Of a stretch of 64,000 nucleotides of DNA, positions 1 through 7,691 are shown piece after piece; position 1 is the first letter of the stretch; each line of letters opens with the position of its first letter. Both the position numbers and the translations under genes were made by a program. This DNA is from a virus: positions 1 through 64,000 of IMG/VR virus record IMGVR_UViG_3300044639_000880; one strand, given 5' to 3'. The notes below the pieces were generated by a model. That model worked only from the letters and a program-made list of their open reading frames with translations, did no database searches and had not been told where the DNA came from.

Positions 1-24
1 AAAAGAATATCCCCCGAAGGGGAT
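1..24 (-). terminator. Intrinsic terminator of the leftward gene
   Basis: Read on the minus strand, the stem ATCCCC pairs with GGGGAT around a TTCG tetraloop and is followed by ATTCTTTT. It lies 5 bases beyond the stop codon of the leftward gene at 29-319, so it fits a Rho-independent terminator ending that transcript. The T-tract runs to the window edge. Confidence 0.8.
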
Positions 25-28
25 TGTT

Positions 29-319
29 CTATGAAGCAAGGTTCTTCTTGATAAGCCTAAAGAGTATATCTTTAGCTTTACTATTAGAAGGGAATGCACC
101 GCCAAAGATTATAAGATCTTTGTTTGAGCATTCATGGTACATCAACCCTGACTTTAGATTAGGATATTCTACAGAGAAGTCAGTCCAGACCTTGCGGGCA
201 ACTGCTTTCTTAGATATAAACTTAATACCGAAGGTGTTAGGTTGATTAGTTGGGTATTCAAACCCGAAGTCTTCTAAGCCTAATAGGAAAGAAGACATAG
301 CTTTTGTATCTGTTTTCAT
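29..319 (-). CDS. Small protein of unknown function, leftward module
   Basis: This 96-aa protein is the only leftward gene in the window. The frame is open back to 370, but I chose the ATG at 319 because the upstream residues are an unlikely Leu/Cys-rich extension and the sequence from MKTDTKAM onward looks like ordinary soluble protein. No motif is recognised and there is no signal peptide or membrane segment. The mixed charged and aromatic composition suggests a small globular protein. It is followed directly by a strong terminator, so it is the last gene of a leftward unit. In crAss-like genomes the module opposite to the virion genes usually carries replication and early functions, so an early role is an inference from orientation only. 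Confidence 0.65.
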   Translation of the reverse strand: MKTDTKAMSSFLLGLEDFGFEYPTNQPNTFGIKFISKKAVARKVWTDFSVEYPNLKSGLMYHECSNKDLIIFGGAFPSNSKAKDILFRLIKKNLAS

Positions 320-486
320 AATATAGTTTAGACATAGACATAGACTTAAATAAGTAAAACATATGAGCACTGGTGAGCATGAGCTTGTAGCAGAGCTTCC
401 TAGCTACCATACCCATCTAGCTTCTTCTTCTGTTAGAAAAAAACATTTTACTAGACTAGATTTAGGATTGCCTAGTATAAAACATG

Positions 487-543
487 GGGGGTAGGGGGGA
501 AGTTGTGAGAGGCCGGGGTTGTTTTATAGAAGACCCCACCCCC
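487..543. promoter_or_regulatory. GC-rich competing hairpins in the switch region
   Basis: GGGGGT (487-492), a bulged A, and GGGG (494-497) can pair with CCCC (534-537) and ACCCCC (538-543). An alternative inner hairpin pairs GGGGT (515-519) with ACCCC (533-537). Both use the same C-run, so they cannot form together. Runs of G and C like these are exceptional in this AT-rich sequence. The element sits 13 bases before a promoter box. It could be a bidirectional terminator, an attenuator or a protein-binding site; the sequence alone does not decide. Confidence 0.45.
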
Positions 544-555
544 TGGTACATATAG

Positions 556-563
556 TATATTTG
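556..563 (+). promoter_or_regulatory. Bacteroidota-type -7 box
   Basis: TATATTTG matches the Bacteroidota sigma-ABfA -7 consensus TAnnTTTG exactly. It lies 67 bases before the first rightward gene (630). No good -33 TTTG is seen upstream. Confidence 0.45.
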
Positions 564-629
564 CCATACCATTTCCTATATACCCTACAAGATCTTGTTT
601 TTGTTCTTATATATATGTATATTTAATAT

Positions 630-794
630 ATGGAAGAATGGGAAGTATTACTCCGCGAAAAGTTAGAGCTTGAGATTCCGGAAGGGATCTATTCTATAGA
701 GATGGAAGGTAAGAAGTATCTCACCGGCAGAAATGGTATTATTGATTATCTGGTATATAAGGAAAGAGAAGTTAGGTTGAGTGGAAATAAGTGA
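630..794 (+). CDS. Small acidic protein of unknown function
   Basis: A 54-aa open frame starts at ATG 630 and ends with TGA. It is rich in Glu, Lys and aromatic residues, with a short strand-like sequence around residues 20-36. No family is recognised. It lies between a promoter box and the GroES gene and shares the rightward direction. The GroES promoter box begins at the base after its stop codon. Length, codon use and position make it a plausible real gene. Confidence 0.5.
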   Translation: MEEWEVLLREKLELEIPEGIYSIEMEGKKYLTGRNGIIDYLVYKEREVRLSGNK

Positions 795-802
795 TATCTT
801 TG
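795..802 (+). promoter_or_regulatory. Bacteroidota-type -7 box for the GroES gene
   Basis: TATCTTTG matches TAnnTTTG and lies 22 bases before the GroES ATG. A TTG at 777-779 could act as a -33 element, but the spacing (15 bases) is shorter than usual. Confidence 0.5.
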
Positions 803-824
803 CACCTATAAATAAACCAACAAT

Positions 825-1091
825 ATGAAAGTAAAACCATTAGCTAACAGGGTGATCATTTCACCAACAGATCAAGAGACAGAAGAGGTAAGAGCCTCCG
901 GATTAATTACCATGAAAAAAGAACTGCCTCCTTCCACTCGTGGAAAAGTAATGGCCATAGGAGAGAAGGTTTCAGCTGATGTTAAAGTAGGAGATCTTGT
1001 TCAATATGGTCAGCACTCAGGAATCATTTTTGAATGGGAAGAAAAAGAATATTTAATTATGCGTGAACCAGATATTATTTGTGTATTGTAA
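825..1091 (+). CDS. groES: GroES-like co-chaperonin (Cpn10)
   Basis: The 88-aa protein has the Cpn10 architecture. It opens with KVKPLANRVIISP, matching the start of GroES, followed by a mobile-loop segment around residues 22-34 with SGLIT where GroES usually has GGI(V/I)L. A GKVMAIGEK strand, the KVGDLVQYG segment and a C-terminal EKEYLIMREPDI strand complete the fold. Cpn10 caps the GroEL chamber, and phage versions such as T4 gp31 redirect host GroEL to fold the capsid protein. No GroEL is present in the window, so it presumably works with the host chaperonin. It has its own promoter box, an AACCAACA leader motif at 815-822 and a terminator, so it can be expressed separately from the fibre genes. 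Confidence 0.9.
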   Translation: MKVKPLANRVIISPTDQETEEVRASGLITMKKELPPSTRGKVMAIGEKVSADVKVGDLVQYGQHSGIIFEWEEKEYLIMREPDIICVL

Positions 1092-1153
1092 AAAATAAAG
1101 CCTAACTTTAAAGGCTTGTTCTATTGATATGTTTTTAGGGAAAACAGTAAAAG

Positions 1154-1189
1154 ATCCTCATTAAGAAATTTTTGAGGATTTTTTATTTT
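1154..1189 (+). terminator. Intrinsic terminator after groES
   Basis: ATCCTCA (1154-1160) pairs with TGAGGAT (1173-1179) and is followed by a T-rich tract to 1189. It separates the GroES unit from the fibre genes. Confidence 0.8.
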
Positions 1190-1214
1190 GTTATAATAAT
1201 AATATGTATATTAG

Positions 1215-1232
1215 TACTTTATTTATAAAGTA
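1215..1232. promoter_or_regulatory. Perfect palindrome before the fibre genes
   Basis: TACTTTAT and ATAAAGTA are perfect inverted repeats around a TT centre, ending six bases before the ATG of the first fibre gene. The same AAAGTATAAA string recurs in the duplicated promoter at 8582-8634. It could be an operator or an RNA hairpin near the start codon. Confidence 0.35.
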
Positions 1233-1238
1233 TAAAAC

Positions 1239-1835
1239 ATGGATCCAATAAGTTGGGATGCTCTAAAAGCAAGAGGTCAGATAATTAACTTAGCAGATAT
1301 CAATAGAGACAAGGATTATTTTGTTCTTGGTCATTATGATAATAGACGCAGGGAGTATCAATGGACTGACTATCCTTTATATCTAGTAAAGGCTTCTGAT
1401 ATTCTTGGACAAATAAATTTTGTAGATAAACAAAAAGTAAATTCAAACACAACATTCCAAACATTATTAAGTACATATATAGATGTACCTTTTATGACTC
1501 TTACAACTCAAGAGTTAGGTGGACCAACACCGGGAGCACTTGGAAATTATCAAATACATTTTTCAGCTAGCTATCAACTTTCAGATCTAGGATCTTCAGC
1601 TGAATTCATTTTAAATATTGATGGAGTAGATATACTTCCTACCGAGGTGATAGAGTCTCCAAATAATACAGGTATCTATAGAACAAGTATAATCTGGCAA
1701 GTAGATAGTTTACCAGCCAATAAAGTAATTAAAGTAAAATTCAAAATCATACCAATAACTCCTACTGTATCTACATTAACTGTGTTTAATAGAGTATTGA
1801 TGATTGATGGTGCTAACACATTAAATGTAATATAA
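1239..1835 (+). CDS. Short fibre or fibre-adaptor protein
   Basis: The 198-aa protein has an N-terminal domain (about residues 3-60) that recurs in the proteins at 1837 and 3575. It follows the pattern helix, then I-x(3)-D-x(4)-DY-x-V/L-G, then Y-x-L-x(3)-D/E-I/L-G. This is the expected arrangement of a virion-attachment domain shared by several fibres. The C-terminal part is short and rich in predicted beta strands and Thr/Pro/Ile, with no long repeats. A trimeric plug or adaptor is a reasonable guess. It is the first gene after the terminator at 1154-1189 and is followed one base later by the next fibre gene. The receptor or polymer it binds cannot be inferred. Confidence 0.6.
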   Translation: MDPISWDALKARGQIINLADINRDKDYFVLGHYDNRRREYQWTDYPLYLVKASDILGQINFVDKQKVNSNTTFQTLLSTYIDVPFMTLTTQELGGPTPGALGNYQIHFSASYQLSDLGSSAEFILNIDGVDILPTEVIESPNNTGIYRTSIIWQVDSLPANKVIKVKFKIIPITPTVSTLTVFNRVLMIDGANTLNVI

Positions 1836-1836
1836 C

Positions 1837-3324
1837 ATGGAAGACACAACAATTGAATCTCTAATAGCTAACAATCTAGTATTGACTAAAGCAGATCTTA
1901 TTAATCCTGCTAATGATTATATAGTTGTTGGTATGTATCAACAAGGTACTAATAAGTATAGAGGAGCCGGAACAAGCTATAAGAATTATGCACTTGCTCT
2001 TAGTGAAATTGCTGGAAACAGTGTTAGTAATAGTAATAAGAATATAATAGTAGTAGATTCAGTTTTTGGTGATGATGCTTCAGCAGCAGCTGCTGGCAAC
2101 TATGACTTTAACAAACCTTTTCAGACTATTAATAATGCTGTAGCTAATGCTAATAACGGAGATACTCTTTGGGTACTAGGAGGAACTTATACTATTCTAA
2201 ACAATCTTCTAGATAAACAGCTGACTATTTATGCATGGAATTGTCAATTACTATTTAGAGGACCACAAACAGGATCAATTTTTACAGAACTTACTATTAA
2301 AGGTAATGCTGATATATATATTTTATCTGGTGCAGCCTTTAATACAACACCTTGTGTGAATGCTAATATAAACATAGAGTGTAATGTATTGTATGCATAT
2401 GAAGATGTACCTTTTTATCTAGATCATCAAGACTATAGTCAAGCATGTTACTTTACATTAAAAGCAAATTACTTAGATATACAAGGTGTATTCTTTGCTT
2501 TTATAGCATTAAACTATAATGTAAATGTTGATGTAACAACCTTGGAAAGAAATGGACCAACTCCACCTTTTTCTATGGGAGATTTTTGGTTTACTAATCT
2601 TGGTGCTGGTGCTGTTACAGGATTTGATACAACATCTAGATTTAACTTTGGTAGTACTAACATTAGTTCAAAGAGTGGTCACTCTCTTATAAAGTTAGAC
2701 TATGGTGCACCTGAAAATAAATACTTTGTAACAGGTAATTACTTTGCAGAAAACTATGCTGGAGTAAGTGGTCCAACAGCTATTGTTTCTCATGATACTT
2801 CACAAAGTTTTGTAGAGATAGATGCCACAATGAATCTTATAGGTGTAAGTGTTTATGTTTCAAGAGGTGCTGCATCACAAGCTATAATCAAAGGTAATAT
2901 TATCCATGATTCTAATACTTATGTATCAGATTTTGCTTCTTGCTATTATATAAGAGATGGCAAATTAAAACTGTATGCTGATACTAGAAGTATAGGTAAT
3001 CAAATTCTTGTTGTACCTGCAGTAACTGCATTAACTCCAGAAATAGATATTAATAACTGTAAGCTAGTTAATGCAGGAGGTCTTAATAATATAATCCTTA
3101 CTCTACAAGCGGCTTGTACACTAAGAATATTTAATGCCAAGTTTATAGTAGATCTTGCTAATACATATTCAGCTACAGCATCAACAACATTACTAGCAGA
3201 AGTTTATTCATTATATGATAATGTAGCAATGGATGCTACTATAGGTAATAGTTTGGGTACAGGTTCACCAGATCAATCAATAGGTGAGCTTACCAATACA
3301 AACATGACAGACATAGGATTTTAA
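1837..3324 (+). CDS. Fibre protein with beta-helix (pectin-lyase-like) shaft
   Basis: The 495-aa protein begins with the shared attachment-like domain (residues 5-60). It continues with a segment reading NYDFNKPFQTINNAVANA, then NGDTLWVLGGTY. This is the characteristic entry of right-handed parallel beta-helix phage tailspikes (PF-x-TI-x-x-A...GDT-x-x-V-x-x-G-x-Y). The remaining 370 residues are rich in short Asn/Gly/Thr-punctuated strands, as expected for a beta-helix. No catalytic residues can be assigned, so enzymatic activity is open. The gene is packed between two other fibre-type genes and probably makes a receptor-binding fibre. Confidence 0.7.
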   Translation: MEDTTIESLIANNLVLTKADLINPANDYIVVGMYQQGTNKYRGAGTSYKNYALALSEIAGNSVSNSNKNIIVVDSVFGDDASAAAAGNYDFNKPFQTINNAVANANNGDTLWVLGGTYTILNNLLDKQLTIYAWNCQLLFRGPQTGSIFTELTIKGNADIYILSGAAFNTTPCVNANINIECNVLYAYEDVPFYLDHQDYSQACYFTLKANYLDIQGVFFAFIALNYNVNVDVTTLERNGPTPPFSMGDFWFTNLGAGAVTGFDTTSRFNFGSTNISSKSGHSLIKLDYGAPENKYFVTGNYFAENYAGVSGPTAIVSHDTSQSFVEIDATMNLIGVSVYVSRGAASQAIIKGNIIHDSNTYVSDFASCYYIRDGKLKLYADTRSIGNQILVVPAVTALTPEIDINNCKLVNAGGLNNIILTLQAACTLRIFNAKFIVDLANTYSATASTTLLAEVYSLYDNVAMDATIGNSLGTGSPDQSIGELTNTNMTDIGF

Positions 3325-3341
3325 CATTTAAAAATAACACA

Positions 3342-3536
3342 ATGAAAATATCAATCAATACATTAGAAGTAAAAGCAGAAGGTACAAATGGCACATCTAT
3401 TAGCCTTACTAATATAAACTTTAATACAGAGGCTACTAAACTAGGAATGTCTAATAAAGTTGTAGACACTGAATCTCTTTCTTCTGGAGAAAAAGCAATA
3501 GTGGCTGCATTTGTTAATCTTATAAACAGCAAGTAA
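3342..3536 (+). CDS. Small protein between fibre genes, unknown
   Basis: The 64-aa protein is Ser/Thr/Asn-rich, with a short strand at the N terminus and a helix at the C terminus around GEKAIVAAFVNLIN. No family is recognised. Its position between two fibre genes and its size suggest a fibre assembly helper or small virion component, but that is inference from context. The intergenic gaps on both sides are short (17 and 38 bases). Confidence 0.55.
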   Translation: MKISINTLEVKAEGTNGTSISLTNINFNTEATKLGMSNKVVDTESLSSGEKAIVAAFVNLINSK

Positions 3537-3574
3537 TCATGAGTGTAGGCAACTTAAAATAATAGAACAATAAA

Positions 3575-4918
3575 ATGGACATATTTAATATACAAGCTCT
3601 CATAAAAGAAGGAAGACTTATTATAGCTAATGATGTTGACCCAACTGAATCATATCTACAAGTAGGTGTTTTTCAAAAAGGTAATAGACCGAGTAATGCT
3701 AGTAACGCTGACACCTATCGTTCTTATGCACTTGCTCTTAGTGAGTTATCAGGAAGTTCACTACCTATAGTGCGTTATGTTTATTTAGTACAAGATGCTA
3801 GTGATGCCCTTCGTATGGGTGGCACTGCAAGTAATGTATACACTACTTTTCAAACAGCTTATGATGCAGCTAATACTTTACAACTAACTTTAGGTGGATC
3901 AAATACCGTTGTTATACTAGTTGGAAATACTACCGCTGCAACAGTAGGTAATCTTACACTTACAGCAAACTATAACCGGTTTGTCTTAATAAAAGGGATA
4001 AACCTTTATAGCTCTATTCTTGGAAATATTATAGCTACAAATAACCTAGGTGATGGATATCATGTGGGTGTAAATACCAGTACAGCTGTTACTATAACAG
4101 ATGTAAGAATTGGAACAATAAGTACTAATGCAACGGGTGCTACAGGAACTTCAGGAAATGTGTCTACTCGCCTCAATGCTGTCCAGTTAGGTAATATAGA
4201 CACGTCTATAACAAACACATTAAACACAACAGGAAATGGGGGGTCAGTTACTGTAAGTGTTAATACCAATAATTTTGTTGTATTTGGAAACATAACAACT
4301 TCAAGCAAAGGCCCAACAAGTTCTGCAGGATCAGTTGCCATTGTTGCGGCTTCTTTTTCATTTAGTCAAATTATTACAGCAAATGGAAACTTAAATGGAA
4401 ATGTAACACTTGGTGCAATACAAGGAAGCTTTTTTGGAAACCGTGTTAAATTATCAAGTGTTGGTGGCCTACAATCAGCATTTACAATGCAGAATGGACA
4501 AATAAGTCAATTAGACCTATCTACAGCAGGCAGCATAACCCTTACGGAAGCGGTAGTTGGAAGTCTTGCTGTAGTTAACACTAGCCCAACACTTACTCCT
4601 AATACTTTAACCATTATAGATTCAAGACTTATTAATAAGACAATTTCCGATTTGTTAACAGTAATAACAGCAAAACTAAGCTCTTTCAATTCTATAGAAC
4701 AAGTAGGTGATAATTCTATTATCTCAAATTGTGTATTTGATGGTATAGATACATCAGGAATCAGTCCAACAATAAGTGAAATTGGCACAGGTTGTTCAAT
4801 ATACAATTGCACTGTACTGCAAGGATCCTTAGGTATTGATAATAGTTTACCAGTAACTGTAAATGGTTTTGGAACTATATTTGTAAATGGTGTAGGAGCA
4901 AACGTAACAATAATTTAA
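3575..4918 (+). CDS. Fibre protein with shared N-terminal domain and beta-rich body
   Basis: The 447-aa protein starts with the same attachment-like domain as the products of 1239 and 1837 (residues 4-62, ending YRSYALALSELSG). The middle (about 85-130) resembles the start of a beta-helix or an exposed ladder. The body is made of Thr/Ser/Asn/Gly/Val-rich strands with several TGNGGSVTVSVN-like turns. There are almost no cysteines or tryptophans. It is probably a second long fibre of the same virion, differing from its neighbour only in the distal body. Receptor and enzymatic function are unknown. Confidence 0.65.
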   Translation: MDIFNIQALIKEGRLIIANDVDPTESYLQVGVFQKGNRPSNASNADTYRSYALALSELSGSSLPIVRYVYLVQDASDALRMGGTASNVYTTFQTAYDAANTLQLTLGGSNTVVILVGNTTAATVGNLTLTANYNRFVLIKGINLYSSILGNIIATNNLGDGYHVGVNTSTAVTITDVRIGTISTNATGATGTSGNVSTRLNAVQLGNIDTSITNTLNTTGNGGSVTVSVNTNNFVVFGNITTSSKGPTSSAGSVAIVAASFSFSQIITANGNLNGNVTLGAIQGSFFGNRVKLSSVGGLQSAFTMQNGQISQLDLSTAGSITLTEAVVGSLAVVNTSPTLTPNTLTIIDSRLINKTISDLLTVITAKLSSFNSIEQVGDNSIISNCVFDGIDTSGISPTISEIGTGCSIYNCTVLQGSLGIDNSLPVTVNGFGTIFVNGVGANVTII

Positions 4919-4929
4919 AACATATAATT

Positions 4930-6234
4930 ATGAGCATAGGTAATACAAAAGACAAGAATAATAATTATGGTAATAATTACCCATACCAACTAGCTAGTCT
5001 AAAACTATTAGGTAATATAAGTGATGCTGTTAGTAATCAAGTTGTTGGACCTATGGCTAACGATGCCTTTGGTAGACTAAGAGTATCTAGTCCTTTAACA
5101 CTATTTGATTCATCTCATAGATACAGAGACAATGGTTTGTGGAATACTTCTACAGCTAGTGGAGGTGCCGCTGTGTTTAGTGCTAATGAAGGTTTAGTTA
5201 ATCTTAATGTAAATACTACTAGTGGTTCACAAGTACTGAGAGAAACTACAAAAGTATTTTCTTATCAGCCAGGTAAGTCTTTACTAGTGTTTAACACTTT
5301 TGTAATGGCTCCTGCTCAAACTAACCTTAGACAAAGAGTAGGTTATTTTGGTACACAAAATGGACTATACATTCAGTTAAACAATAGTACTTTAAGCTTT
5401 GTAAAAAGAAGCTTAGTTACAGGAGTTGTTACAGAAACTGTTGTAAATCAATCAGCCTGGAGTGTAGACAAAATGGATGGCACCGGCCCATCTGGTGTTA
5501 CATTAGACATCACTAAAGCTCAGATTCTCTTTATGGATATTGAGTGGCTTGGTGAAGGTACTGTAAGATTAGGCTTTGTAATAGATGGTAATTTTATACT
5601 TTGCCACAGATTCAACCATGCAAATATTATTACCTCAACTTACATTACAACTGCTTCTCTTCCTCTGAGATATGAGATAACTAACACAGGAGCAACTGCA
5701 ATTTCTAGTACACTAAAACAAGTATGCTCTACTGTAATCTCAGAAGGAGGATATGAATTAAAAGGTACACAACAAACTGTAGGAACACCTATTACAGCCC
5801 CTACAAATTTAGCTGTTGCTGGTACATATTATCCTGTTATAAGTATAAAACTTGGAGCAAGTTATTTGGATGCAGTAGTAATACCAAGTGCTTTATCTAT
5901 AATGGGTGTTTCATCAGGTATTTACAACTGGAAAGTAGTAGCTACAGGAACAACAACAGGAGGAGCATGGGTTCCTGCTTCAGCAACATCTGCTGTAGAA
6001 TATAACATTACAGGAACAAGTTTTGCTTTAGGTAGAACTTTAGCATCTGGTTTCCTTACATCAAGTGCACTAGCTTCAGTAGCACTAGATATTTTAAAAG
6101 AAGCCTTGTTTGCTTTTCAACTAGAAAGAGACAGTTTTACAAGTACCCCTTATGAATTAACCTTAGTAGTAGCAGCTAGTACAAACACAGAACTTGTATA
6201 TGCTTCTATGGACTGGGAAGAAGTAAGTAGATAA
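4930..6234 (+). CDS. Widespread phage virion protein (fibre-associated family)
   Basis: The 434-aa protein contains a recognisable block common in many large tailed phages: DAFGRLRVS at residues 46-54, LFDSSHRY, a strand-rich middle, then DKMDGTGPSGVTLD, an EWLGEGTVRLGFVIDG segment and a C-terminal SEGGYELKG. I know this block as a conserved virion-associated family without a firmly assigned role. It lacks the N-terminal domain shared by the three upstream fibres. As the last gene before the lysis cassette it may form a fibre tip or a decoration protein. The C-terminal 180 residues are more variable and Ala/Thr-rich. Confidence 0.65.
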   Translation: MSIGNTKDKNNNYGNNYPYQLASLKLLGNISDAVSNQVVGPMANDAFGRLRVSSPLTLFDSSHRYRDNGLWNTSTASGGAAVFSANEGLVNLNVNTTSGSQVLRETTKVFSYQPGKSLLVFNTFVMAPAQTNLRQRVGYFGTQNGLYIQLNNSTLSFVKRSLVTGVVTETVVNQSAWSVDKMDGTGPSGVTLDITKAQILFMDIEWLGEGTVRLGFVIDGNFILCHRFNHANIITSTYITTASLPLRYEITNTGATAISSTLKQVCSTVISEGGYELKGTQQTVGTPITAPTNLAVAGTYYPVISIKLGASYLDAVVIPSALSIMGVSSGIYNWKVVATGTTTGGAWVPASATSAVEYNITGTSFALGRTLASGFLTSSALASVALDILKEALFAFQLERDSFTSTPYELTLVVAASTNTELVYASMDWEEVSR

Positions 6235-6252
6235 ACATATTAACTTTAAACT

Positions 6253-6798
6253 ATGAAAAAATATACAGTAGAAGAGCTTAAAGCTCAATTCCAAAAACAC
6301 AATTATGAGTGGCTTCCATTTCACTTTGTAGGCATTAGATCTACAGCTAACTTACCTAACCAGTTTGATGACTTGTTTGGTATGGTATATGGTGATAAAG
6401 TAGAATGGTTTACATGCACTACTAACCCAGGTACACACTGGTTAAAGAACTTGCTTAATCCAAAAGGTACTGCATTACTTAAAGCTAACCAGTATAAAGA
6501 TACTTGGTCTATAGGTATGCACCAAGGAAAGTACAAAGCTTTTTGCCAAGTTAAACCGGTAGAAGTATTCCGTGACAAAAACTTAGATGACAAAGCAGAA
6601 GAAACAGCTACTATAGACAAAGGCTTGTTTGGTATAAACATCCACAGAGCTAATGAGAAGTTTACTTCTAAGCTTATAGACAAGTGGTCAGCCGGTTGTC
6701 AAGTACTTAACAATCCAGCAGACTTTGCTAAAATATTGTTTGCTGCTGAGTCTAGTAAGCAAAAGTTTTTTACATACACTTTATTAAAAGAATTCTAA
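6253..6798 (+). CDS. Putative endolysin with YkuD-like H-x14-SAGC motif
   Basis: The 181-aa protein carries GINIHRA with His131, followed 15 residues later by SAGCQVL with Ser146 and Cys149. This spacing matches the catalytic pattern of L,D-transpeptidase (YkuD) folds (His, 14-17 residues, Ser/Thr-x-Gly-Cys). In phages such domains act as peptidoglycan hydrolases or L,D-peptidases. There is no signal peptide, so release would depend on the holin. It is the first gene of a coupled lysis cassette, followed two bases later by spanin-like and holin genes. The assignment as endolysin is well supported by motif plus context; the exact bond cut is not known. Confidence 0.75.
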   Translation: MKKYTVEELKAQFQKHNYEWLPFHFVGIRSTANLPNQFDDLFGMVYGDKVEWFTCTTNPGTHWLKNLLNPKGTALLKANQYKDTWSIGMHQGKYKAFCQVKPVEVFRDKNLDDKAEETATIDKGLFGINIHRANEKFTSKLIDKWSAGCQVLNNPADFAKILFAAESSKQKFFTYTLLKEF

Positions 6799-6799
6799 T

Positions 6800-7081
6800 A
6801 TGAAACTACCTATATCTTTCAAAGACTTTTCTAAAGACCCAGTTAAAGGTCTTTTATTCATAGTATTATTAGCAGTAGGCTACCTTTACTATGACAACAA
6901 AGCTAGCTACCAAGCTCAAACAAAAGAGTACAAAGCTCAGTATACTGACTGTGGTGTTAAAGTAGAAGCTCTAGAAAAAAAGCTTGATCAGAAAACAGAA
7001 AGACTTAGAAGAGCTGATAGTGTTATGGCTATTTCAGTAGCTAGATTAGAAGTGTTAAATGAAATAAATCAGATAAAATGA
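6800..7081 (+). CDS. Probable inner-membrane spanin subunit
   Basis: The 93-aa protein has a short basic N terminus, one membrane segment (about residues 18-31, GLLFIVLLAVGYLY), and then a charged coiled-coil region to the end. This is the layout of an Rz-like inner-membrane spanin. Its last bases overlap the next gene, which is a lipoprotein, as expected for an Rz/Rz1-type pair. Spanins fuse the inner and outer membranes in the last step of lysis of Gram-negative hosts. Confidence 0.6.
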   Translation: MKLPISFKDFSKDPVKGLLFIVLLAVGYLYYDNKASYQAQTKEYKAQYTDCGVKVEALEKKLDQKTERLRRADSVMAISVARLEVLNEINQIK

Positions 7082-7440
7082 AAAAGTTAATAATCATCAG
7101 TTTGGTCATACTCTCTTCTTGTCAAGATAATTCTGCTCCAAAAGTAGAAGAAGCTTTTGTAATGGATACAGTTGTTTTACTTGACACAACTAGAATAGAC
7201 TCAATTTCAGAAAAAATCTCTACTCTTTTAATAAGCACAGAACATGTTGAGAAAAAAGTAACAGAGATTAAAGCAATGAAGAAAGAAAACACAAGTCTTA
7301 AAAAAGAACTTGTAGAAACTAAGGCTGAGCTTGAAGAAGTTAAAGCTGTATTAGCAGATACAACTAGTGAAGTAAAAAAGAAAAAAAGAACATTTTTACA
7401 AAAAGTAATATCAACAATTAAAAAAGACACAGCACAATGA
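7078..7440 (+). CDS. Probable outer-membrane lipoprotein spanin subunit
   Basis: The 120-aa protein has a lipoprotein signal peptide ending in ILSSC, with the modified cysteine predicted at residue 15. The mature part is a Lys/Glu-rich coiled coil (residues 50-105) with a basic C terminus. It overlaps the upstream membrane-protein gene by four bases (ATGA), a coupling typical of two-component spanins. Together they would bridge the periplasm during lysis. The coiled coil is longer than in classical Rz1. Confidence 0.65.
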   Translation: MKKLIIISLVILSSCQDNSAPKVEEAFVMDTVVLLDTTRIDSISEKISTLLISTEHVEKKVTEIKAMKKENTSLKKELVETKAELEEVKAVLADTTSEVKKKKRTFLQKVISTIKKDTAQ

Positions 7441-7691
7441 AAAAGTTTTGGACAATGTTTGATGACAACAACAGCATCAATGAAAAAGCAGTAGTAGGCT
7501 TTATAGCCTTTATAGTAATGATCCTTTTTGCCTTTGTAGATATAGGCACAGGAATAGTTAATAGACCTTTACTGGTTAATGAGTTTATCTTCAACTCATT
7601 CCAAGTTATAACAATAGCTTGTTTTGGTATAGCCTCTGTAGATAAGTGGATTAATAAAAAGCACAATACAGAAGAAAGTGGGAACAATTAA
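7437..7691 (+). CDS. Small two-segment membrane protein, holin-like or lysis accessory
   Basis: The 84-aa protein has two hydrophobic segments (residues 19-38 and 53-68) and a charged C-terminal tail, which is a class II holin topology. It overlaps the lipoprotein gene by four bases and the next holin gene by 14. Because the downstream gene looks like a more standard holin, this one may be a second holin, an antiholin or another membrane accessory. Confidence 0.55.
   Translation: MKKFWTMFDDNNSINEKAVVGFIAFIVMILFAFVDIGTGIVNRPLLVNEFIFNSFQVITIACFGIASVDKWINKKHNTEESGNN

Larger units (their letters stand above)
320..629. promoter_or_regulatory. Divergent switch region without a confident gene
   Basis: These 310 bases separate the leftward gene from all the rightward genes, so this must be where transcription diverges. 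I see GC-rich competing hairpins at 487-543, a rightward promoter box at 556-563 (TATATTTG), and a weaker box TATATTTA at 618-625 just before the ATG at 630. A small hairpin (GTAGC/GCTAC, 387-391 with 403-407) is also present. I see no matching TAnnTTTG box on the minus strand. A 43-codon open frame at 363-494 lacks supporting evidence. Confidence 0.55.

Noticed and set aside
24-245. Rightward open frame opposite the first leftward gene
   Set aside because: It overlaps the leftward gene entirely, lacks a leader and spans the terminator; the leftward gene has the better context.
363-494. A 43-codon open frame in the divergent region
   Set aside because: It has odd composition, overlaps the GC hairpin region and has neither a leader motif nor coupling to other genes.
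481-520. Possible G-quadruplex
   Set aside because: Only three runs of at least three G are present in proximity; the runs are better explained as hairpin arms with the downstream C-run.
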